DNA of 64,000 nt from Acanthosepion lycidas (Eukaryota; Mollusca; Cephalopoda; Sepiida; Sepiidae), in assembly GCA_963932145.1 (NCBI GenBank), contig OZ010586.1, positions 69,185,754 through 69,249,753 of the forward strand. The letters are read 5' to 3'. Position numbers and translations under genes: made by a program. Each line of letters begins with the position of its first letter. Positions within the stretch are counted from its first letter, which is position 1. Positions 23,095 to 32,544 of the stretch are shown in pieces. The notes under the pieces are model-generated. The model was not told the origin of the DNA. It did no database searches and was given only the letters and a program-made list of their open reading frames with translations.

Positions 23095-24280
23095 GGTGTA
23101 GCTGAAATCTTTTTCGGCTGTGCTGTCAAACTCTCTTTGGGTAGAGAGGATCCCAGACGATGCTATGCCGAAGGGGAGGATCTCGTCTGGGGGCAGGGGT
23201 AGACAGCTACCCGATCCCGTTTTTTACGGGGACCACGGGGAATTTTTGCACGACCCTACGGGCTCGGATACCCCACGTTAAATTTGGCCTTGTGCCACAT
23301 CTGACCGCGTGGGCAGTTGTCAAATATCCTAGCAGAGAGGAACCCGGACGAGGCTTTGCCGAAGGGCAGAGTCTCGTCCGGGGAGGTAGACCTGCCCGAT
23401 CCCGTTCATGCGGGGTCTACGGGGAGTTTTTGGCCGAGCCACCAGGCTCGGGAACCTCACATTAAATTCAGCCTTGCGCCACATGTGACTGCGTGGGACA
23501 GTTGCTAGATACTCAAGCTGAAAGCTTTTTCAGCTGTGCTGGTCGAACTCTCTGCCTCCGAGCAGAGAGGATCCCCAGAAGAGGCTTTACCGAAGGGTTG
23601 AATCTCGTCTCGGTAAACAACTACCCGACCATGTTTTATACGGGGATATTTGGCTGAGCTTACGGGCTCGGATGCCCCACCTCAAAACCAGCCTTGTGCG
23701 ACACCTGATCGCGCGGAGAGGTTAGTAAATATACTAGCTGAAATCTTTTTTCAGCCGTGCTGTTCAAACTCTCTGCCTCCGAGCAGAGAGGATCCCCAGA
23801 CAAGGCTTTGCCGAAGGGCTGAGTCTCGTCTCGGGAAACAGCTACCCGACTCCGTTTTATACGGCGTCTATGGAAATTTTTGACTGAGCCTACAGGCTCG
23901 GATGCCCCACATTAAATCCGGCCTTGTGACACATCTGATGGCGTGCGTAGGTTAGTAAATACAATAGGTGGAATCTTTGTCCAACTGGAATCTTTTCCAG
24001 CTGTTCTGTTGAACTCTCTGCCTTATGGCAGTGAGGATCCCCAGATGAGGCTATGTCGAAGGGCAGAGTCTCGTTTCGGGAAACAGCTACCCGACCACGT
24101 TTTATACGGAGTCTACGGGAATTTTTGGCTGAGCCTACGGGCTCAGAATGCCCCACATTAAATTCGGCCTTGTGCCACATCCTACCTCGTGGGGAGGCTG
24201 GTAAATATTTCTAGTTGGGATCTGTTGAGTACGGCTCAGAATTACGCGAGAACAACCGACCTTCCAATAGTAGTACTCAC
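23095..24280 (+). repeat. Tandem array of the hairpin-chain repeat (about 5 units)
   Basis: Units of about 185-250 bp start near 23095, 23334 (5'-truncated), 23519, 23739 and 23970, with a stub after 24217. Each unit folds into successive hairpins: AGCTGAAA..TTTCAGC; CTCTCTGC..GCAGAGAG; a long CCNGACGAGGC..TCTCGTCNGG stem with a GAAG loop; GGGTAG..CTACCC; CCCCGT..ACGGGG; and GAGCC(TACG)GGCTC. It ends GGCCTTGTGCCACAT. Frames of 60-100 codons across it are not conserved between units. The array is GC-richer than its surroundings. I do not recognise the family. Confidence 0.85.
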
Positions 24281-25149
24281 TTCTGGATTGACTTGTGATG
24301 ACCTTATGCATAACTGCTATCTTTATTTCTTATTGTACTGTTTTGTTTTTTTTTTACAAAAAAACCTTTATTTATTTTATCCACCTTGTTTTTCAAGTAT
24401 GTATTCCTATTAGCACGAAATATAACAGTTATAAAATGTTATTTTCGGGGCAATTTCTTCAGTACATGCTAAGAACAGAATTCTTTTAAAAGGGACTGCG
24501 CGTCCATTTCTATGCCAAAGGTGATAGCCAATTAACTACCAAAAATGCTACGAGAAAACATGTTATTTGTTGGGGTTCTTTTTTTTGCTTTTTTTTTTTT
24601 TTTGCTATTTCTGAATTAGACAAGAACGATTTATTTGGATCAGACTGAATTTAAACTTATAACTCTTTAAAACGAAAACTAATGACCCGAAAATTTATGT
24701 TACATTGTACTGTACTACACATGGTGGAAGAGACAAGCTTACCTTCATCGAAAATGGCTTGCAACTAGAAATAATGAACTAAATTTTGAAATGTATATAA
24801 TTCAGTATCTTGAAAGGATTGAGCGAGATATCGAAGTCGATATATCGCAATAAAGTACGTCGGAATTCATTCGTAACATGGCAGACAAGTTTCATATTTT
24901 CTGGTCAACAAAACTGAACTGTGTATTATTTGTTCGTCTAAGATAACAGATATACAATATTAATCAGTGTTGCTCTTGTCCCGTTAATGTGATTTCATGT
25001 TGTTTGGCGACTAGCTGCGCATTCATTCCCTTGGGCAAAGCTGTCATTTGTGTTAGTTTATCTCTAGGTGTTCTCACCAATCATTTTTATCTGACATACA
25101 CTAAATAAGTAAGTGCACGATTATTATCGTTTTTGTAAGTATGTTGATG

Positions 25150-25154
<5 letters not shown>
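24281..25154. other. Unannotated AT-rich stretch
   Basis: No gene or repeat recognised; contains poly-T runs near 24340 and 24585. Confidence 0.45.
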
Positions 25155-25191
<37 letters not shown>

Positions 25192-25343
25192 TTTAAAAAT
25201 CAGGAGATCAGTTGAATCCGCTACCTTGGTTTCAACCTTACGGTATCCTCAGGCGGTTTTTATCAATTGATAAAAAACGCCTAAGGATACCATATCGTTG
25301 AAAGCAAAGTAGCAGGTTCAATTGATCTCCTGATTTTTAAAGT
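25155..25343. mobile_element. (TA)n plus 154-bp palindromic mini-element
   Basis: A TA array (25155-25191) abuts a near-perfect palindrome, 25190-25343, centred on ATCAATTGAT (25262-25271). The arms run from ACTTTAAAAATCAGGAGATC to its inverted partner. Non-coding; a fold-back MITE. Confidence 0.88.
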
Positions 25344-25434
25344 TAAAAGCTCTGCATGTTATTTTTTACTTTTATTTTATTTTTTCATACGTGTATTGAG
25401 CACTTTTAATACCACTGTTTCCTGGTTTGATTTA

Positions 25435-25439
<5 letters not shown>

Positions 25440-25515
<76 letters not shown>

Positions 25516-25612
25516 ATCAAAATAAAGAGTGTACAGTCACAATTATATATATATATATATTATTAATATTATTATTATTATTATTAAATATATATATTAT
25601 TATTATTATTAG
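25440..25612. repeat. TA, TG and ATT microsatellites
   Basis: (TA)n 25440-25494, (TG)n to 25515, then TA and ATT triplets at about 25544-25612. Confidence 0.95.
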
Positions 25613-25789
25613 AGGTTGTTCACAAACATATCTACTTCCAAATAAAGCGACCGTCATTTTCGTATTATTCAATAGACTTTTAATATTTTCCTCTTTGCAA
25701 AACATTTCTTGTAAAAGTCAGCAGTGGATTTGGAATTAAATTTTGATTTAAAAACTCCGTCGCAATGTAAGTCGATTAAATTCAACGGG

Positions 25790-25925
25790 TCTAGGACACC
25801 TCAGCGCCAGCAGTTCCGCCCAGACCCACATCGGTGTGGCCACATCGGCGCAGGCCCACTTCGGCCCAAACCCGCTTCGGCACAAGTCCAATTCGGTGCA
25901 GCCCCCCCACCCCTCAGCGCAAGCT
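25790..25925. repeat. GC-rich degenerate minisatellite, about 15-16-bp unit
   Basis: About eight diverged units of the type CCCACTTCGGCGCAAG (for example CCCACATCGGTGTGG, CCCACTTCGGCCCAAA, CCAATTCGGTGCAG). It is a sharp GC-rich island in AT-rich sequence. It breaks the local composition completely. Confidence 0.75.
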
Positions 25926-26107
25926 CGTTTTGGCGCAACTTTTTTTTTTTTTCCTAAATAATAGCCCATCCCACAGACGCAAAAGGAAAAATTAAAGAAT
26001 ACTAACCTATGGGATATAGAATTAAGGTACTACGTTAAGCTAACACACTAAAATAATAAGTTTTCAATCTAAAACTTCAACCTCCTTCTATCCTTACGAT
26101 AAAAGTA

Positions 26108-26186
26108 TTAGGTTGGTCAAAAATAATGTCGTTTTCTCACATAGTAACATATGTGTGAAAACAAAATTATTTTTGCACCAACCTAA
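26108..26186. mobile_element. Mariner-type MITE, short form
   Basis: 79 bp, TTAGGTTGGTCAAAAATAAT at one end and the inverted TTTTGCACCAACCTAA at the other, flanked by TA (26106-26107 and 26187-26188). The centre ACATAGTAACATATGTG is shared with 37957-38036. The termini resemble those of Hsmar1/MADE1-type mariners. Confidence 0.92.
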
Positions 26187-26189
26187 TAA

Positions 26190-26720
26190 AATAAAAAGCC
26201 ATAAAAATTAACAAAATATAGAAAAAATAAAAAAAAGTATTTATTATAATAAAAAAGTAGTTTAATTTTCTTTAAACAACCGTCTGAACCACGGTCTAAT
26301 ACCAGAATTTTTTCCTAAATGACTAAATATATTTAGTGGGTCTACATGCAGTCTTTATTTTCTTCTTTGCTGCTTTAAGGTCATTTTCATTGTGCAACTT
26401 TGTTGATAGACCGTGATGGTATTTGTGTGTGACTGCCACTTTCAAATTAATTCATCCTAGCCATTTCTACTTGCACTAATATTTAAAAGTGGTCTCCCCA
26501 CAAAAAACAGTTTATAAGACGACAGACTAAATGTATATTATTTTTTATTTGGAATCATAAAAACTTAAAAAGCTCATTAAACCTATTTAACCTTTTACTT
26601 TATACAGCAATTTATTGACCAATCTCATAGCCAATGATGAGACGATTCTGTGCTCCAAATATCGTTATTTTTCTGTGCGTTTTTTTTCTGTTCCGTGCCC
26701 ACGTTATATACAAAATTATA
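26190..26720. other. Unannotated AT-rich stretch
   Basis: No repeat or gene recognised. Confidence 0.4.
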
Positions 26721-26724
26721 TATA

Positions 26725-26950
26725 AAGGGTGTTTCATTAAGACGGATCAAAGTTAGCAGTGAATAAATCAGTGTTATTCGTGAAAATTTATTTATTTCTC
26801 TATTGGATCATGTTATTTAAATCATGGAAATTATTTGTGAAAAATAATATCGCCTAAATGTCCGCCAAGACTTCGGCGGCACACCTCCAATCGATGGTCA
26901 ACATTTTTGATGACGTCTTTACAGAGTTACTCCAATAGATTATTGTTCAA
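26725..26950. mobile_element. Truncated AAAGGGTGTT element
   Basis: AAAGGGTGTTTCATTAAGAC and the internal block AATAATATCGCC(C/T)AAATGTCC match 1367-1602. The far end is missing or diverged. Downstream CGGCGGCACACCTCCAATCG is not in the other copy. Confidence 0.6.
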
Positions 26951-27704
26951 TAATTAGAGTAATGCCACACTTATTATCCGAAAGTTGCACGTTGGATCAG
27001 TTATTTTAATTTCAATTAAAGGTGCAATTATAATTTATAAATTCATGAATCATTCATACAAAAAACAAATATAGAGGTTAATGATTTAAATGTCGAGAAT
27101 ACATAATGGCAAACAATATAAATAAGATACATCAACCCCGAACCTGTATATGAATGATATGATCCCTGTTTACAAATTCCAGTTGCATAAGGTCTTTTTA
27201 ATTTTTTACAAGCTTTGGTCTGTTCCTACAGACATCATCAGGTATGGAAATAGATTTTGTTCTTGTTTTTACTTCTCGGTAATAAGAGGACAACGAAAAT
27301 AGAGATGTAATCCGAAAAAATACTATGAGAAATGTGTTATTGTTTTGGAACGTGCGGTCACTTCTCGAGAAAAACTGCATAATCTAGTTTTTATAGTTTT
27401 AGGTTTTATTAATATTCTATAAATAGCTTTTTATTTTTTGTTGTTTTTTTTGTTTTGTTTTTTTTGGTGGGGGTGGTACGAATGTTAAACTTTGTCTTGT
27501 AAAATTATGCGAAAACTTATAAAAATGTAAAGTGCCCAAGAATATATGCGGCATTTACTGTGAGTTATGACTCAGAGTATGCAGTTGATAGACATTTATA
27601 AATTGAATTGCCGACAAAAGCCTTATCAGCATCAGAAACTATTTAAAAATGTTTTGTAAAGAAATTAGGTAAAAGAGAGAGAATGATGAGAATTCACTTG
27701 GGTT

Positions 27705-27845
27705 GTTGCTATATTTACCCATTTAACACGGTTTGCTTAACAGAGTCGCTCCTAATAATGTTTTTACCATGTGACCGTAAAAATAGTTGCTGTTATTTAC
27801 TAAGATTACACGGCCACAAATATGGGGCACCCAGTGAGAAGAAGA
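27705..27845 (-). mobile_element. tRNA-derived SINE (GGCACC family)
   Basis: Reverse complement of 14805-14960. It ends ..GGGGCACCCAGTGAGAA, the start of the tRNA-like head, which is cut off by following DNA. Confidence 0.75.
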
Positions 27846-27871
27846 ATTTTACATAATTTTCGCTCGAGCTT

Positions 27872-27898
27872 ATATCTATCTATCTATCTATCTATCTA

Positions 27899-27963
<65 letters not shown>

Positions 27964-27992
27964 ATGTGTGTGTGTGTGTTTATGTGTGTGCG
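27872..27992. repeat. Compound (TATC)(TC)(TA)(TG) microsatellite
   Basis: Four arrays in series; a 62-aa frame across it is an artefact. Confidence 0.95.
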
Positions 27993-28006
27993 TTTTTTTT
28001 AATATA

Positions 28007-28108
28007 TTAGGTTGGTGCAAAAATAATGACGTAATAATGTCCTTTTTTGACTTTAAAAAATACGTCAAAAAACGACATTATTACGTCATTATTTTTGCAC
28101 TAACCTAA
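28007..28108. mobile_element. Mariner-type MITE, long form
   Basis: 102 bp, TTAGGTTGGTGCAAAAATAA at the left end, TA on each side (28005-28006, 28109-28110). Arms include ATGACGTAATAATG and CATTATTACGTCAT. Almost fully self-complementary. Confidence 0.94.
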
Positions 28109-28806
28109 TAGAATTTAGAATAGCGACAAACATTTTATGAAATTTGGCAAATGGAAAACAGTTCATTAAAAACAGATCTGATCAAAAGAAAAAAGATCTT
28201 GCTTTCGAGCCATTCTAAAAATGAAATGAGTATTTACCTTTAATTCGATACAAAAAATATATTAGCAACTTTTGACATGAACTAAGAATTATAAAGAAAA
28301 GATACAGAATAAATATTAACGGTTTTTTTTTAAAGTCACTTATTTTCTTTCTTCTTTAATCACAAGAAACGCCAGCTTGGGGAAAAATGACTATGATTCA
28401 TTATTTAAGTTTCGGCCTTTGTGCCACAATTGTATTTATTTACAATAACTATAGATTCATTATTTAAGCATGCGTAAAAATATACACACAAATATGGGTA
28501 GTAATCTGACTTTTATACAAATCTCATTGAATTTGACGGGCAGGAACAATTTTATAAGTTTTTTTATTTAATTTTTATAGATTTTATTTTATAGGGACAA
28601 GGAGAGTGTAGAAACTGTCCATAAGGATCATTGTACCAAATGCTTTCGGGCAATTTATCAGGTATTTTCAAAGGAGTCGTTCTTAGCATATTTTTGTGTT
28701 ATGCTTTAAGTTTTATTCTATAAGGGGTAACAATAATTCTAGCCCGTACTGAATAAAACATATAAAATTTTATTTGTCCGTTATATCCAATCTAACATGA
28801 TTATAT

Positions 28807-28815
<9 letters not shown>

Positions 28816-28881
<66 letters not shown>

Positions 28882-28895
28882 TATATATATATATC
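28816..28895. repeat. (CA)n(TA)n microsatellite
   Basis: CA array then TA array with one interruption. Confidence 0.95.
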
Positions 28896-28899
28896 AACG

Positions 28900-29840
28900 G
28901 TTTTCATATACTTGCGGCCTTGTGCTAAACTAAGCTAAAATTAAGAATTTGAATTCATAAAAGTAAAGAAAAATTAAAGTGACTCGTTGCACACTCTGGT
29001 ACATGATGGTTCATTATTGTACGCTTCAAACTGCGAGATGTTGATCATAGGGTGTGTTACCTAGGAGATGGTATGAGACGTTTTTTAATAGATCATAAGG
29101 GTAACAAATGGTAATAGTAGTCGTAGTTGTAGTAATAGTAGTAGTTGATTTAATACTACTAGAACTAATAATAATAATAATATTGACGAAGCGAAAGACG
29201 AGATAAGCAAGCATTGCTTACTGCGACCTATTTTTATTCGCGTAGAGAATTTTGAGTAGTCGCTTGACGGCCACGTTGCGGCAATCAGAGTTGGAAGAGA
29301 AGACGGAGATGAGCGGGCCTGCTGAAGACGAGAACGATTAGGGCTTGTACTTTTTCTTTATTTGACAATGATACTCGCAGCATGCGCTGGCAACCAAGGA
29401 CAAGAGATGTGTGAAAAACCATATGAGAGTACGTAGTCAAGAGTGTGGGGTGCGCAAAGATTGGGCGGTGTGGGCGGTGTGCAGTAACTGCCAGAGAAAT
29501 GGATAAGACAAGAAGTGTTTTAATTTAAGAACTTCGCTCGCAAGCAAAAATGTTACTCACGCTTAACTGTTGTTATTTATTTATTTTTGAATGTTGCACT
29601 CATTTCGATTAAGCCAGTGTGAAAATTAAAAGACGTTACATTTTTAATATGTATTTTTCGTTACCTAAATTTTTACGACCTAAAACGTTTTCATATTACA
29701 TTTTTTTCTTATTGTTTTTCTTTTCAAAACGTGAAGTTTGTCAAATTAAAGGTAGTCGAAAATTAGACCCTACTAAAAATCTAAATTTCAAGTTATAAAT
29801 GATAATGTTATTCAAGGGTCTCGTGGATAAGGGTGGGGGG
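28900..29840. other. Unannotated stretch with a GC-richer island
   Basis: 29110-29185 is an AGT-type triplet run. 29210-29520 is GC-richer than its surroundings, with a GGGCGGTGTGGGCGGTGTG direct repeat at about 29464. No ORF or known repeat was recognised in the island. Confidence 0.4.
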
Positions 29841-29846
29841 TCATAC

Positions 29847-30138
29847 ATCTCAATTTTCATATAGTAGTATTCATATAAAATACAAATTTTATTATAACCT
29901 AATTATGTAAAATAACGGTTTATACGCAATGCAGGTGAACAATTCAACTAGAAAAATTGCAAGTTATCTACAATGTATCTAAATACAAATTAGCGACATG
30001 TTATAACAGACCATTTCATCTTAAATAAATCAACAATCTTTTGCAGCAATTTTTAACAACAATTCGAAATTTTTCTTGCTAAAAAGTTGAAGAATTTTAA
30101 CTCATTCAACATTATAAATGAAAAATAGTGAATTTTAT
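29847..30138. repeat. Dispersed repeat, unexpanded copy
   Basis: About 290 bp, from ATCTCAATTTTCATA to AAAAATAGTGAATTTTA. It contains one copy of the 39-bp unit (near 29992). Same sequence as the flanks of the array at 30455. Confidence 0.85.
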
Positions 30139-30307
30139 ATTGCTTTCTTTTTTTAGACTTAGCACGAGCAAAACAAATTCACAGATTTGGTCAAAAATAA
30201 AAGACCCCAGAATGATGTCAAAATCCTCAAAAATTATACGTCACAGGTTGGGAACTAATGATCTATACAGTCAGAGCAGATACAAGGGTCTTGCGCACGC
30301 TATCTGT

Positions 30308-31367
30308 AATCTCAATTTTCATAAGGTAGTATTCGCATAAAATGCAAATTTTATTCTAACCTAATTGTGTAAAATAACGGTTCATATGCAATACAGGTAA
30401 ACAATTCAGGTAGAAAAATTGAAAATAAATACAATCTAACTAAATACAAATTATAGACATGTCATAATAGATCATTCCATCTGAAATAATTAGAGACATG
30501 TCATAATAGATCATTCCATCTGAAATATTTAGAGACATGTCATAATAGATCATTCCATCTGAAATAATTAGAGACATGTCATAATAGATCATTCCATCTG
30601 AAATAATTAGAGACATGTCATAATAGATCATTCCATCTGAAATATTTAGAGACATGTCATAATAGATCATTCCATCTGAAATATTTAGAAACATGTCATA
30701 ATAGATCATTTCATCTGAAATAATTAGAGACATGTCATAATAGATCATTCCATATGAAATAATTAGAGACATGTCATAATAGATCATTCCATCTGAAATA
30801 ATTAGAGACATGTCATAATAGATCATTCCATCTGAAATAATTAGAGACATGTCATAATAGATCATTCCATCTGAAATAATTAGAGACATGTCATAATAGA
30901 TCATTCCATCTGAAATAATTAGAGACATGTCATAATAGATCATTCTATCTGAAATAATTAGAGACATGTCATAATAGATCATTCCATCTGAAATAATTAG
31001 AGACATGTCATAATAGATCATTTCATCTGAAATAATTAGAGACATGTCATAATAGATCATTCCATATGAAATAATTAGAGACATGTCATAATAGATCATT
31101 CCATCTGAAATAATTAGAGACATGTCATAATAGATCATTCCATCTGAAATAATTAGAGACATGTCATAATAGATCATTCCATCTGAAAAAAATAGAGACA
31201 TGTCATAATAGATCATTCCATCTGAAATAAATCAACAGTTTTACGGCACTTTTTAAGATCAACTGGAGATTTTAATATCAACTTCAAATTTTTCTTGTTA
31301 AAAGTTGTTAAAGGTTGACAAAATTTAACGCATTCAACGTTACGGGTAAAAAATAGTAAATTTTAAA
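30308..31367. repeat. Dispersed repeat with 20 x 39-bp expansion
   Basis: The flanks (30308-30454 and 31235-31367) match 29847-30138. Between them, 30455-31234 is exactly 20 units of 39 bp. Because 39 is a multiple of 3, one minus-strand frame stays open for 258 codons (30440-31216) as repeats of MIYYDMSLIISDG. A two-unit variant pair recurs eight units apart (31021 versus 30709), so there is higher-order structure. I do not call it a protein gene. Confidence 0.9.
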
Positions 31368-31921
31368 TACTTTTTTTTTCTTCTTTATGTCCCATGTCCC
31401 CCCAGGATGTAGACGATCATGGCTCTCCACAATTTCCTGTCCTTTGTAGTTCTTAATAAATTTTGACTTTTCGTAATTTCTTCTCAATCCTGTTCCACCA
31501 TCCATTTACTTAAGCTCATCAAGTATGTTATGCACTGTTTTCTCTGTCCTCCTTGCCCACAATCTGTCACGTGAGTATCAGATTTTCCAAGCCTTCTCCC
31601 CTCATTATGTATCATTATGTGCCCCAGAAATGTCAACTGCCTCTTTCTGATGTTAATTAAGTTTCCTTTTTGTTTGCATTTTCTCTAAAACCTAGTCGTT
31701 GCTCATATGTTCGCTCCATGGTATCCTCAGAATCTTTCTGTAGAACCACATTTCTGTTGCTTCAAATGTCTTTCTCTGCCATATAGGTGGACAGATATCA
31801 CGTAACAGTTCAGTGCTCTTCTCTTTCTTTCTAACGAAGGTTTTCTGTCTCTCAATACTCTTCTCAGCTTCTGGAATGCATCGTTGGCTATTCCAATGCG
31901 TCTTCAGATTTCGGTTTCGCG

Positions 31922-32351
31922 ATTTCCGTCAAGGTAGGGTAATGGATAGCGGTTCGGATTGAGAAATCGGAGAGCCGAGTTCGAATTCCAGTCAGATCTA
32001 TTACATTCACTTTTTAATACTATTGTGTCCTGGTCTGATTTAACTCTGACCATTAAGCTTTTATATGTATGTATATAAGGAGGCACAATGGAGTAATGGG
32101 TGGCTTGGATTGAGAATAATGATGGCTTACGTGCTAATACCCTTGGGAAAGGTATGAATCCTCTTCTTCTCCCCATATAGCTATGGGTAAATAGCAGAAC
32201 AGACCAGGTTCTATAGCCGTGGGTGGCAACTGGTCTACCGCAGAAAGAAATGGCAACCTACTACGGGGAAAAAAACTGCCTCGTCAGTCGTGTATCAAAA
32301 GATACATGATCGCCTAAGCGTGTAACACGTATGGCACTGACTATTTCCGTC
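31922..32351 (+). mobile_element. tRNA-derived SINE nested in the LINE, with 9-bp target duplication
   Basis: ATTTCCGTC occurs at 31922-31930 and again at 32343-32351. The text between is absent from other LINE copies (compare 18900, where the flanks are continuous). It appears dimeric: one head at 31931-32073 with GAGTTCGAATTCCAG (box B), another from about 32078. The tail, CTGGTCTACCGCAGAAA and CAACCTACT.CGGG, recurs at 61350. Target duplication and box B support LINE-driven insertion. Confidence 0.9.
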
Positions 32352-32444
32352 CTCTGTTAGAAAAGCTCCCAGATATTTAAATTTTTGTACTTATTTGATT
32401 TTGGTATCTCCGATTAGTATTTTGGGCTTATCCTTATGCTAATA

Positions 32445-32544
32445 TTAGGTTGGTGCAAAAATAATGACGTAATAATGTCGTTTTTTGACGTATTTTTAAC
32501 GTCAAAAAACGACATTATTACGTCATTATTTTGCACCAACCTAA
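32445..32544. mobile_element. Mariner-type MITE, long form, nested in the LINE
   Basis: 100 bp with TTAGGTTGGTGCAAAAATAA ends and TA duplication (32443-32444, 32545-32546), inside the LINE's C-terminal region. Confidence 0.94.

Noticed and set aside
23160-23508. ORFs of 63-101 codons in the hairpin array
   Set aside because: Frames are not conserved between units; substitutions preserve stems, not codons.
29210-29520. CpG-island promoter
   Set aside because: Somewhat GC-richer, but no ORF, TATA or CpG clustering clear enough to call.
30440-31216. 258-codon minus-strand ORF as a protein gene
   Set aside because: It exists because a 39-bp repeat is a multiple of three; no promoter, no unique sequence. 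Kept only as a finding.
30455-31234. CRISPR-like array
   Set aside because: Units are contiguous with no unique spacers, and the genome is eukaryotic.
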